Assembly: GCA_017550655.1 (NCBI GenBank)
Contig: JAFZOK010000013.1
Coordinates: 62,001-126,000, forward strand
DNA length: 64,000 nt
Source: Bacteroidales bacterium
Lineage (GTDB): Bacteria; Bacteroidota; Bacteroidia; Bacteroidales; UBA932
Direction: 5' to 3'
Below, one piece after another: positions 7,940 through 16,179 of this stretch; within the stretch, counting starts at the first letter, position 1, and each line of letters starts with the position of its first letter. Made by a program: the position numbers and the translations under genes. Under the pieces are notes generated by a model. It was not told the DNA's origin and ran no database searches. It worked only from the letters and a program-made list of their open reading frames with translations.

Positions 7940-8728
7940 TTATGCTTCTGACGGTTGCGGGCGGCTGAGCTTAAGCCAGATCCTCAGGCCGTTCAGCGAA
8001 TTGAGAAGGTAGAAGGAGTACTTTATCACCATCACGATAGTGTAGCTGTCGCTGCCTGCGCTCATAAGGCGGTTGGTCCACAGCATGATGGAGAAAATGT
8101 TCACCAGGTTCCACAGATACCACTGGTCCGCGTATGCGTAGGACATCAGTATCTGCCCAGCAAAGTTCAGCACCAGTACAAAGCTGTCCAGGAAAAGCTT
8201 GGCCCTGTCTATCTCGGCGATTTTCCCGGCCTGCAGCTGCTTGAGGTCTATCCAGTAGAGGATGCCGTAGCAAAGGGCCGTTCCCAGTATTATCGCGATG
8301 CCAACATAGATCCACTGCCGTCCGGTGAGCCTTCTGGCCTTGACTTTGGATGTTTCACCGTCTTCCGTCTTCTTGCCGGCCCCGCGCTTTCTCCACTGCC
8401 AGTAGCCGATGAACTGCATCGGTAGGAAGTAAAAGGCGTGCTGGGCGAACTGGCCCATGTTGCCGCTGTCGTAGTTGGCATAGGCCCCGATGCTCACGTC
8501 TATGACTCCGAATAAGAAGGTCCAGATATTGCCGTTGGCGCTGAGGACGGTGTTGACCACGCCCATGATTGCGCCAACCGCCACAACTATCTGCTTTACG
8601 GTAATGGCATCCTGTGAACGGATCTTCAGCACGTTTACAACCACAACGGCCGTAATCATCCCCACAAGGATGAACATATTGAACCAGAAGTTGAACTTCT
8701 TGTCATTTATGCGTAATGCTGCTGCCAT
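7940..8728 (-). CDS. pnuC: PnuC-type nicotinamide riboside/NMN transporter
   Basis: A 262-residue polytopic membrane protein with about seven hydrophobic segments. The PnuC hallmark region is present: NGNIWTFLFGVIDVSIGAY and the following QHAFYFLPMQFIGYWQW, which forms the substrate path. An insert of charged residues (about 112-130) lies in a cytoplasmic loop. PnuC proteins import nicotinamide riboside or related vitamins by facilitated diffusion, feeding NAD salvage. No NAD riboswitch was recognised upstream. Confidence 0.92.
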   Translation of the reverse strand: MAAALRINDKKFNFWFNMFILVGMITAVVVVNVLKIRSQDAITVKQIVVAVGAIMGVVNTVLSANGNIWTFLFGVIDVSIGAYANYDSGNMGQFAQHAFYFLPMQFIGYWQWRKRGAGKKTEDGETSKVKARRLTGRQWIYVGIAIILGTALCYGILYWIDLKQLQAGKIAEIDRAKLFLDSFVLVLNFAGQILMSYAYADQWYLWNLVNIFSIMLWTNRLMSAGSDSYTIVMVIKYSFYLLNSLNGLRIWLKLSRPQPSEA

Positions 8729-8827
8729 CTCTTCTTCAATGTTACACCTCGGTTATTGAAACCGGTATCTGTTGCCGCGGTATCAGGAACGTGTTTTATA
8801 ATGATGTAATACTCAGCGATTTAAACA

Positions 8828-8860
8828 TTTGTGGGGTACCTGAAAAGCATACCCCACAAA
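8828..8860. repeat. Perfect 11-bp inverted repeat, possible terminator of pnp
   Basis: TTTGTGGGGTA and its exact complement TACCCCACAAA are separated by 11 nt. It lies downstream of pnp and upstream of pnuC, both leftward. No long T-run follows on either strand, so it may be an mRNA 3' end stabiliser or an operator rather than a classic terminator. Confidence 0.6.
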
Positions 8861-8972
8861 CACTTATTCGTCTGTATATCAGCCATTTGCCCAAAACGGC
8901 CATCTTTACCTCCGCTGTTTCCGGTTGGATGGTTAGCATTCGGTTGGCCGTCTTTGCTACCTTAGGCCGTCT

Positions 8973-11294
8973 TTATTCTCCGGACGGATTGTCCTTGTGG
9001 GTGTTGTGCGGACGGTCAGAGTGGTTGTTCTGACGGTCTCCACGGTTGTTGTTCTGGTGGCTGCCGTTGCCGCTACGGTTACCGGTTGGGCGATTGCCGT
9101 TAGTACGGTTTCCGGTTGGGCGGTTGCTGCTTCCCTCAGGACGAGGACGCCTTACAGGCTCCACATAGCCCTCTGGCTTTGGAAGAAGAGCCTTCAGAGA
9201 AAGGCGCATCTTGCCGGTCTTCTCGTCAATCTCGAGGAGCTTGACATCAACCTCGTCTCCCATCTTTACAACATCCTCAACCTTGTTGGTCTTCTGCCAA
9301 GCCATCTCGGAGATGTGCAGCAGACCCTCCTTTCCAGGAAGAATCTCCACGAAAGCTCCGAAATCCTGGATGGAAACAACCTTTCCGTGATAAACCTGTC
9401 CGGCTTCCGGAACGGTGGTGATGCCCTTGATCCAGTTAAGAGCCTTCTCCATACTCTCCTTGTCTGTTCCGAAGATGTCGACAGCTCCGATGCTGGTGCC
9501 GTCGTCCTGCTTCTCCTCGGTGATGGTAACGGTGGTTCCGGTTTCCTTCTGGATCTTCTGGATAACCTCTCCGCCCTTGCCGATAACGGCACCGATGAAC
9601 TCTCCAGGGATTCTGATCTGGACGATACGCGGAGCGTAAGGCTTGAGTTCCGGACGCGGAGCGTCGAGAGTCTTCATCATCTCGCCCATAATGTGCTGGC
9701 GGGCCTGGTTAGCCTGTGCAAGAGCCTTGGCCATAATCTCTTCAGAAAGGCCATCGCACTTGATATCCATCTGGGTTGCAGTGATACCGTCCTTGGTTCC
9801 TGCTACCTTGAAGTCCATATCGCCGAGATGATCCTCATCGCCGAGAATATCGGAAAGGATTGCATACTTGCCGTCCTGCTCGATGAGTCCCATTGCAACA
9901 CCTGCAACAGGCTTCTTGATCTGGATACCGGCGTCCATAAGTGCCAGACAGCCGGCGCAAACGCTTGCCATTGAAGACGAGCCGTTGCTCTCCAGAATGT
10001 CAGAAACAACTCTTATGGCGTAAGGGTTCTCCTCTCCGGTAGGAACCATCGGCTTGAGAGCGCGCATTGCAAGGTTGCCGTGTCCAACCTCCCTTCTGGA
10101 AGTGGCTCTGGCGGCCCTGGCCTCTCCGGTTGCGAATGGAGGGAAGTTGTAGTGCAGTACGAATGGCTCAGTACGCTCTATCAGCACTTCGTCCATCTCC
10201 TTCATGTCCAGCTTGGTTCCCAGGGTAACGGTTGCAAGGCTCTGGGTCTCGCCGCGGGTGAAGATTGCGCTTCCGTGTGCACAAGGCAGATAGTCAACCT
10301 CGCACCAGATTGGGCGCACATCGGTTGTTGCACGTCCGTCCAGGCGGCGGCCTTCGTTGAGGATGAGGTCTCTCATGGCCTTCTTCTCAACGGCTGCATA
10401 GTAGCGGTTAACCATTGCGGTCTTCTCTTCCCTTTCCTCTTCAGGAATAGTCTGCATGAACTCTTCCTTGAGGTTGTCGAAAGCTTCTGTACGCTCCTGC
10501 TTTGGCATGGCTGCCTTCGCAATCTCGTAGCAGCGGTCATAGCAGAACTTTGAGCAAGCCTCGCGGATGGTCTCGTCGTTGACCTCGTGGCAATACTCTC
10601 TCTTTACGCGCTTTCCAACCTCATCGGTGAGCTCCTCAAGAACAGCACAATGCTTCTTGATTTCCTGATGGGCGAACATGATGGCTCCGAGCATCACTTC
10701 CTCGGAAACTTCCTTCATCTCTCCCTCCACCATCATAATGTTCTTGGCGGTTGCACCGACCATAAGTTCCAGGTCTGCCCTTTCCAGATCCTTGAAACCT
10801 GGGTTGATGCAGTACTGTCCGTCTATGCGGGCAACCCTGACCTCGGAAATAGGTCCGTTGAAAGGTATATCGGAAACTGCCAGCGCACTTGCTGCGGCAA
10901 GGCCTGCAAGAGCGTCAGGCTGAGTGTCCTTGTCTGCTGAAATGAGGTTAACCGTTACAAATACGGCTGCGTGGAAATCTTCCGGGAACAAAGGCCTGAG
11001 TGCACGGTCTATGAGCCTGGCAATCAGAATCTCATAGTCGCTGGCCTTTCCTTCTCTCTTCATAAATCCGCCAGGGAAACGTCCTGCGGAATAAAACTTC
11101 TCCTTGTAATCTACCTGAAGAGGGAGGAAGTCCACATCCTCTTCTGCTTCTTTGGCGCAAGTCACGGTGGCAAGAAGCATTGTGCCACCCATCTTTACTA
11201 CGGCCGAGCCATCTGCCTGCTTGGCCAGTTTTCCAGTCTCAATTTCAATTGTACGTCCGTCTGCGAGCTGGATTGTTTTCTTGATAATATTCAT
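8973..11294 (-). CDS. pnp: Polyribonucleotide nucleotidyltransferase (PNPase) with repeat-rich tail
   Basis: A 773-residue PNPase. Two RNase PH-like domains (about 1-220 and 310-540) contain the phosphate-binding [26 protein letters not shown] domain follows ([15 protein letters not shown], about 555-615), then an S1 domain ([20 protein letters not shown], about 625-695). It degrades RNA 3' to 5' with phosphate. The last ~60 residues are Asn/Gly/Arg-rich with repeated NRPTGNR-like units, an extension beyond the usual ~710 residues. It lies 20 bp after glyA and is probably cotranscribed with it. Confidence 0.97.
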   Translation of the reverse strand: MNIIKKTIQLADGRTIEIETGKLAKQADGSAVVKMGGTMLLATVTCAKEAEEDVDFLPLQVDYKEKFYSAGRFPGGFMKREGKASDYEILIARLIDRALRPLFPEDFHAAVFVTVNLISADKDTQPDALAGLAAASALAVSDIPFNGPISEVRVARIDGQYCINPGFKDLERADLELMVGATAKNIMMVEGEMKEVSEEVMLGAIMFAHQEIKKHCAVLEELTDEVGKRVKREYCHEVNDETIREACSKFCYDRCYEIAKAAMPKQERTEAFDNLKEEFMQTIPEEEREEKTAMVNRYYAAVEKKAMRDLILNEGRRLDGRATTDVRPIWCEVDYLPCAHGSAIFTRGETQSLATVTLGTKLDMKEMDEVLIERTEPFVLHYNFPPFATGEARAARATSRREVGHGNLAMRALKPMVPTGEENPYAIRVVSDILESNGSSSMASVCAGCLALMDAGIQIKKPVAGVAMGLIEQDGKYAILSDILGDEDHLGDMDFKVAGTKDGITATQMDIKCDGLSEEIMAKALAQANQARQHIMGEMMKTLDAPRPELKPYAPRIVQIRIPGEFIGAVIGKGGEVIQKIQKETGTTVTITEEKQDDGTSIGAVDIFGTDKESMEKALNWIKGITTVPEAGQVYHGKVVSIQDFGAFVEILPGKEGLLHISEMAWQKTNKVEDVVKMGDEVDVKLLEIDEKTGKMRLSLKALLPKPEGYVEPVRRPRPEGSSNRPTGNRTNGNRPTGNRSGNGSHQNNNRGDRQNNHSDRPHNTHKDNPSGE

Positions 11295-11314
11295 AATCTC
11301 GTCTAAATGTTCTT

Positions 11315-12595
11315 CTACCAGATGTTGAGAGGGCGGCCTGCCATAAGCTGCTCAACCTGATGGCGTACATCCTCAAGAACCTTCTCGTCTGTAAGGTTGT
11401 TGAGAACCTTGTCTATCAGGCCTACAACAAACTTGATGTCGTTCTCCTTGAGGCCTCTGGTGGTAACGGCAGGAGTACCTACCCTTATACCTGAAGTCTG
11501 GAACGGAGAGCGGGTGTCGAACGGAACCATGTTCTTGTTCACGGTGATGTCTGCCAGAACCAGGGTGTTCTCCACTACCTTTCCGGTAAGTTCAGGGAAC
11601 TTGGTCCTCAGGTCGATAAGCATCATGTGGTTGTCTGTTCCTCCGCTGACTACCTTGTATCCTCTTGCCATGAACTCCTCTGCCATTACAACAGCGTTCT
11701 TGTGAACCTGCTCAACGTAGGTCTTGAACTCCGGCTGCAGTGCCTCGAAGAATGCAACGGCCTTTGCGGCGATGCAGTGCTCCAGAGGTCCGCCCTGGAT
11801 GCCAGGGAACACGGAGGAGTTGAGGATGGCGCTCATCTTCTTTATTTCTCCCTTAGGAGTCTTCTGTCCCCAAGGGTTCTCGAAATCCTTGCCCACCAGG
11901 ATGATACCTCCGCGAGGTCCCCTGAGGGTCTTGTGGGTTGTGGAGGTTACGATGTGAGCGTACTTCACAGGGTTCTTCAGCAGGCCCTTTGCAATAAGTC
12001 CTGCAGGATGTGCCATATCAACCCAAAGGATTGCTCCTACCTTGTCAGCGATGGCTCTCATCCTCTCCCAGTCCCACTCTCTGGAGTATGCGCTGGCGCC
12101 GCCAATGATCAGCTTCGGCTTGTGTTCCAGAGCCTTCTTCTCCATATCGTCATAGTCGATCAGTCCGGTCTCCTTGTCCAGTCCGTAAGCCACGGCGTTG
12201 TACATCTTGCCGGATACGTTCACAGGGGAACCGTGGGTAAGGTGTCCGCCCATATCCAGGTTAAGTCCCATGAAGGTATCTCCAGGATTGATGCAGGCCA
12301 TCATCACTGCCATGTTTGCCTGGGCTCCGGAGTGAGGCTGCACGTTTGCATACTCAGCGTCGAAGAGCTGGCAGATACGGTCAATTGCCACCTGCTCGAT
12401 CTTGTCAACTTCCTGGCATCCGCCATAATATCTGTGGCCAGGATAGCCTTCGGCATATTTGTTTGTACATACGCTACCGAGGGCAGCAAGCACCTGGTCG
12501 CTTACAAAGTTCTCAGAAGCAATCAATTCTACGCCTCTGGACTGACGGTTTTCCTCTCTTTTGATGAGTTCGGATATTTCGAGATCTTGTTTCAT
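11315..12595 (-). CDS. glyA: Serine hydroxymethyltransferase
   Basis: A 426-residue PLP enzyme that interconverts serine and glycine, loading one-carbon units onto tetrahydrofolate. The N-terminal [16 protein letters not shown] region, the [10 protein letters not shown] motif and the PLP lysine in [14 protein letters not shown] are all present. Length and motifs are normal. It is the first gene of a two-gene unit with pnp; a -7 box TATATTTG lies at 12664-12671. Confidence 0.98.
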   Translation of the reverse strand: MKQDLEISELIKREENRQSRGVELIASENFVSDQVLAALGSVCTNKYAEGYPGHRYYGGCQEVDKIEQVAIDRICQLFDAEYANVQPHSGAQANMAVMMACINPGDTFMGLNLDMGGHLTHGSPVNVSGKMYNAVAYGLDKETGLIDYDDMEKKALEHKPKLIIGGASAYSREWDWERMRAIADKVGAILWVDMAHPAGLIAKGLLKNPVKYAHIVTSTTHKTLRGPRGGIILVGKDFENPWGQKTPKGEIKKMSAILNSSVFPGIQGGPLEHCIAAKAVAFFEALQPEFKTYVEQVHKNAVVMAEEFMARGYKVVSGGTDNHMMLIDLRTKFPELTGKVVENTLVLADITVNKNMVPFDTRSPFQTSGIRVGTPAVTTRGLKENDIKFVVGLIDKVLNNLTDEKVLEDVRHQVEQLMAGRPLNIW

Positions 12596-12663
12596 ATTGT
12601 GTTAACTGTTTAAATATTATCATTTGTTGCGTCCCGGCTCAAAAACGGTTGGCATAAGATGGG

Positions 12664-12671
12664 CAAATATA
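12664..12671 (-). promoter_or_regulatory. Candidate -7 box of glyA-pnp
   Basis: TATATTTG on the minus strand matches TAnnTTTG. Transcription would start near 12657, giving a ~60-nt leader before glyA. A TTG at the right distance is not clear. Confidence 0.5.
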
Positions 12672-12710
12672 ACAATTTAATCGCAATGGGCGGAAACTGA
12701 TAAGCAAAAA

Positions 12711-12742
12711 AAAAGATGCCTTGGAGTTTCAAGGCATCTTTT
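12711..12742 (-). terminator. Rho-independent terminator of the SUMF1-like gene
   Basis: A 12-bp stem AAAAGATGCCTT/AAGGCATCTTTT with an 8-nt loop, followed on the minus strand by a run of T. It lies 18 bp after the stop of the leftward gene at 12760. Confidence 0.9.
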
Positions 12743-12759
12743 AATACAAATTCCGCAAA

Positions 12760-13611
12760 TTATTCTTCCTTTTTCGCGTTGTCCTGCTCCGGAACTTCTA
12801 CATCGTGGCATACAATACGGAAGCCTCTGTAGCCGGCGCGCCTCTCAGGAGAGTTGTGTCCGCGATAGGATACGCGGCAGCGGGATGCAGGGTTGTGCCA
12901 GCTTCCGCCTCTGAGAACTCTCTCTTCCCCGATGTACGGTCCCTCAGGATTAAAGGTCTCGTTCCTGTTGTACTGGCCGTACCAGTCGTAGCACCACTCC
13001 CAAACGTTACCGCTCATGTCATAGATGTCCAGCTCGTTTGGCTGCAGCATTCCAACAGGATGGGCTGATCCTCGGTCAAACCAGGCCACTCTGTCAATCA
13101 GGTTGCTTCCAGCGTATTTGGTGCGGCTCCTTGCATCGCTCTTCATGCCGCCGCGGGCTGCAAACTCCCACTCGGCCTCTGTAGGCAAGGTGTATTTCTT
13201 TCCGGTCTTCTTGCTTAGGACGCGGCAGAATTCCATTGCCTCCTCCCAGGTTACATAGTACATCGGATAGTCCGGGCCTACGCCGTTAAGCTTGTCCAGA
13301 GTCAGCTTGGCGTCTGCCTTACGGCTCTGCTGGACAACGCTTGTTTCCATTACGGCCTCCCACTGAGACTGGGTGATTTCAAACTGGCCGATGAAAAAGT
13401 CCTTTACGGTTACTCTGTGGATTACCTCGTCCTTGTCTGCTTCCTTTCCCTGCTCTGAAGTTCCTCCCATCATGAACTCGCCGCCCTCTACATAAATCAT
13501 TGAAATCTCAATGCCAAATGCGGATTCCTTGAAGTTCTCTTTCAGTTTTCTCTGTGAGAATACAGGAACAGAAATCAGGAGAACCAGTGCAATAGCTAGT
13601 AGTTTTTTCAT
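12760..13611 (-). CDS. Secreted SUMF1/formylglycine-generating-enzyme fold protein
   Basis: A 283-residue protein with signal peptide MKKLLAIALVLLISVPVFSQ. The domain signature is clear: GGEFMMGGTSEQ, ITQSQWEAVM, LPTEAEWEFAARGG, DMSGNVWEWCYDWYG, RVLRGGSW and YRGFRIVC. The paired catalytic cysteines of true formylglycine-generating enzymes are not evident; only a lone Cys occurs in the ASRCRVSYRG region. It is therefore more likely one of the many PF03781 relatives used for binding or structure, such as GldK-like lipoproteins. Monocistronic, with its own terminator. Confidence 0.85.
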   Translation of the reverse strand: MKKLLAIALVLLISVPVFSQRKLKENFKESAFGIEISMIYVEGGEFMMGGTSEQGKEADKDEVIHRVTVKDFFIGQFEITQSQWEAVMETSVVQQSRKADAKLTLDKLNGVGPDYPMYYVTWEEAMEFCRVLSKKTGKKYTLPTEAEWEFAARGGMKSDARSRTKYAGSNLIDRVAWFDRGSAHPVGMLQPNELDIYDMSGNVWEWCYDWYGQYNRNETFNPEGPYIGEERVLRGGSWHNPASRCRVSYRGHNSPERRAGYRGFRIVCHDVEVPEQDNAKKEE

Positions 13612-13694
13612 ATCGCTTTGTTTTTTTTGTGATTAATATTCCGAATCTTTAGGTATGTAAAGATACAACCATACCGATAGTTTTCCAAATTTTT

Positions 13695-13702
13695 TAACTT
13701 TG
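13695..13702 (+). promoter_or_regulatory. Candidate -7 box of the SpoU methyltransferase gene
   Basis: TAACTTTG matches TAnnTTTG, 23 nt upstream of the ATG at 13726. No good -33 TTG was found. Confidence 0.4.
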
Positions 13703-13725
13703 AACTGGTATTTCTTTTTATCGCG

Positions 13726-14265
13726 ATGACTAACAGAAAACTACTTAACAGCGAGTTGGGAAGGGCAACGGTGGAGGAATTCAAGCGCATCGGCAAGATT
13801 CCCGTGGCCATTGTCCTGGACAACGTCCGCAGCCAGCATAACATAGGAAGCGTCTTCCGCTCCAGCGATGCCTTCATCGCGGAGAAAATCGTTCTGTGCG
13901 GAATAAGCGCCACGCCCCCTACCCCTGAAATCCACAAATCCGCCCTGGGAGCGGAGTTCTCCGTGGATTGGGAGTATTTCAAGGAAACCTCAGACGCTGT
14001 CAGAAAACTTAAGGAAGAAGGCTACAGGATAATCAGCATCGAGCAGACCGAGAACTCCATTATGCTCACCGATTTCAAGATCGCCGAGGGAGAAAAGTAC
14101 GCCCTGGTTTTCGGAAACGAAGTGCACGGGGTTCAGCAGGAGATAGTTGACCTCAGCGATGACTGTATAGAGATTCCTCAGTTCGGGACCAAGCATTCCC
14201 TCAACGTTTCCGTATGCATCGGAGTTGTGCTGTGGGAGTTCCTGAAAAAGATCAAATCTATCTGA
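13726..14265 (+). CDS. TrmH/SpoU family RNA 2'-O-methyltransferase
   Basis: A 179-residue SPOUT methyltransferase. Motif 1 is NVRSQHNIGSVFRS, motif 2 is FGNEVHGV, and motif 3 is IPQFGTKHSLNVSVCIGV, which together form the trefoil knot that binds S-adenosylmethionine. It lacks the N-terminal substrate-binding domain of RlmB, so it is a compact TrmH/TrmL-like form; the target tRNA or rRNA position cannot be told from sequence. Start ATG 13726 follows TATCGCG, as in two other genes of the window. Confidence 0.92.
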   Translation: MTNRKLLNSELGRATVEEFKRIGKIPVAIVLDNVRSQHNIGSVFRSSDAFIAEKIVLCGISATPPTPEIHKSALGAEFSVDWEYFKETSDAVRKLKEEGYRIISIEQTENSIMLTDFKIAEGEKYALVFGNEVHGVQQEIVDLSDDCIEIPQFGTKHSLNVSVCIGVVLWEFLKKIKSI

Positions 14266-14338
14266 TATGCGGTTATCGCAGCAGCATTTCTGACACAGAG
14301 TTTCAGCAAAGACTCTTCAAAAAGATTTCTTTTTTTAA

Positions 14339-14346
14339 TATCTTTG
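14339..14346 (+). promoter_or_regulatory. Candidate -7 box of the zinc metallopeptidase gene
   Basis: TATCTTTG matches the consensus. It would give a leader of about 100 nt before the ATG at 14456. Confidence 0.4.
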
Positions 14347-14455
14347 TGAAAGATGTGCGTTGCGCTTATCCTGAAAAGATATCCTTGATTATTTCTTTCT
14401 GGGGAATACCGCTGGCATATAATTCTTTTGAAAGCAACTTAAAAAACTGAATATT

Positions 14456-15346
14456 ATGAGAATGGATGGCAGAAGGACCAGCTCCAATGTGGATGACCGC
14501 AGAGGGATGTCTGGCGGAAAGGCCGTCGGTATGGGACTCGGCGGACTTATTATCATCGGACTTATAACATGGGCTCTGGGCGGCAATCCGCTCAGCGTTC
14601 TGCAGCAGATGGGAGCAGACGGCGGCGGATTGCTCACCGGTGGCGGCACAGAGACCGCTCAGGACTATCAGCCTACCGCTCAGGAAGAGGCTCTTGCAGA
14701 GTTTTCAAAGCAGATCCTCGCTTCTACGGAAGATGTATGGACAAAGGTTTTCAGAGAGCAGCTGAATGCGGAATATGAACCGCCAAAGATGGTGCTCTTC
14801 ACCTCTTCAGTACAGACCGGATGCGGTGGCGCTACCGCTTCAGTTGGACCTTTCTACTGCTCGGCAGACAAGGCACTTTACATAGACCTCTCTTTCTTCA
14901 GCGAGATGAAGCAGAAGCTGGGAGCAGACGGAGAGTTCGCATACGCGTATGTTATCGCCCACGAGGTTGGACACCACGTCGAGAACCTTCTCGGAATCCT
15001 GGGACAGGTTCACCAGAAGATGCAGTCCTCAAACCAGACAACCGCAAACCAGTGGAGTGTAAGGCTTGAACTCCAGGCAGACTATCTGGCAGGTGTGTGG
15101 GGCCATCACGAGAGCAAGATGTTCAACTCAATAGACAATCAGGACATCCGCAACGCCATCAACTGCTCAAAGGTTATCGGAGACGACTATCTCCAGAAGA
15201 AGTCACAGGGCTACACAGTTCCTGACGCCTTCACACACGGTACCAGCGCCCAGAGGGAAAAATGGCTGATGAATGGCCTGCGTAGCGGCAATATCAGTCA
15301 AAAGACCCTCAGCGAGATCTACAACCTCCCTTACAGCCAGTTGTAA
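14456..15346 (+). CDS. YpfJ-type neutral zinc metallopeptidase
   Basis: A 296-residue protein with a single N-terminal membrane anchor (GLGGLIIIGLITWALGG, about 28-44), preceded by a short basic segment. The peptidase domain carries AHEVGHHVE (HExxH) and a downstream ELQADYLAG motif whose acidic residue completes the zinc site, as in the PF04228 family. The usual family length is about 290. The substrate is unknown. The downstream barrel protein starts 12 bp later, so the two are probably cotranscribed. Confidence 0.9.
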   Translation: MRMDGRRTSSNVDDRRGMSGGKAVGMGLGGLIIIGLITWALGGNPLSVLQQMGADGGGLLTGGGTETAQDYQPTAQEEALAEFSKQILASTEDVWTKVFREQLNAEYEPPKMVLFTSSVQTGCGGATASVGPFYCSADKALYIDLSFFSEMKQKLGADGEFAYAYVIAHEVGHHVENLLGILGQVHQKMQSSNQTTANQWSVRLELQADYLAGVWGHHESKMFNSIDNQDIRNAINCSKVIGDDYLQKKSQGYTVPDAFTHGTSAQREKWLMNGLRSGNISQKTLSEIYNLPYSQL

Positions 15347-15358
15347 ACTTTAGTTGAT

Positions 15359-15991
15359 ATGAAGAATTTGTTTTTAGCGGCAGGTTTGCTGCTTGCCTTG
15401 CTGTTTGCCAATGATGTCAAGGCACAGGTAATCGGGAAAGACATCAAAACCAATAATGAGTTTTCACTGACATACGGAACCCTGTCCAACTCCGAGTGGA
15501 TTGAGGCTTTTGGAGAGGTAGTAACGGTAATGTTCGGAGGAGATACCAAAACAAAGACAGCCTTTGGTCCTATGTCTGCAGAGTACTTCCGCCGCATTAC
15601 ACCAGTTGTTGCAGTTGGAGCCATCGGCAGCGTTTCTTCTTTCAGGGAGGATATGATGAAAAGAACAACCACGACATCCGGAGAAACCACGTCTGAAAAA
15701 ATCGGAGACTATACCCGCTCCTACTTCAGCTTCATGCCTGCCGCCAAGTTCAACTGGCTGCGAAAGGAGCATTTCGGAATGTACTCCAAGGTAGCCGCCG
15801 GCGTAACCTTTACCAATACCAACATGAAAGATACCGATCCTACAGTTGCCACGAAAAAGGACAATAACGTTATGTTCAACTTCCAGGCATCTCTCATAGG
15901 CATCGAGGCCGGAGGACAACTGAGAGGATTCGCAGAGTTCGGAATGGGAGAGCAGGGAGCCATCCTCCTCGGCATCCGCTACAACTTCTGA
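15359..15991 (+). CDS. Outer-membrane beta-barrel protein
   Basis: A 210-residue protein with signal peptide MKNLFLAAGLLLALLFANDVKAQ. The rest alternates polar and hydrophobic residues in strand-length blocks and ends in GIRYNF, with a terminal Phe typical of outer-membrane barrels. It resembles small 8-stranded barrels. Function unknown. It follows the metallopeptidase by 12 bp and is followed by a palindromic element. Confidence 0.75.
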   Translation: MKNLFLAAGLLLALLFANDVKAQVIGKDIKTNNEFSLTYGTLSNSEWIEAFGEVVTVMFGGDTKTKTAFGPMSAEYFRRITPVVAVGAIGSVSSFREDMMKRTTTTSGETTSEKIGDYTRSYFSFMPAAKFNWLRKEHFGMYSKVAAGVTFTNTNMKDTDPTVATKKDNNVMFNFQASLIGIEAGGQLRGFAEFGMGEQGAILLGIRYNF

Positions 15992-16000
15992 TGTGCCTCA

Positions 16001-16118
16001 GGGCGATGATGCTTTGTAACTCGCTCAAATACAATAATATACAAAATAAGCGTGTCCTAAAAAACGCGCTTATTTTATGATACGCTGATAATCAAGCACT
16101 TCTGAAGCACCATCGCCC
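16001..16118. mobile_element. MITE-like palindromic element, copy B
   Basis: Terminal inverted repeats GGGCGATGATGCTTTGTAA and GAAGCACCATCGCCC enclose an AT-rich centre with the hairpin AAATAAGCG/CGCTTATTT. It lies downstream of the protease pair. Confidence 0.8.
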
Positions 16119-16179
16119 CGCATGCCTTTTCTCTTGACGGCATGGACCATTATCCAAGCTTGCCGTCTCCAAGGACTTC

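Noticed and set aside
8729..8972. NAD-type riboswitch before pnuC
   Set aside because: No known consensus was recognised; only an 11-bp inverted repeat is present.
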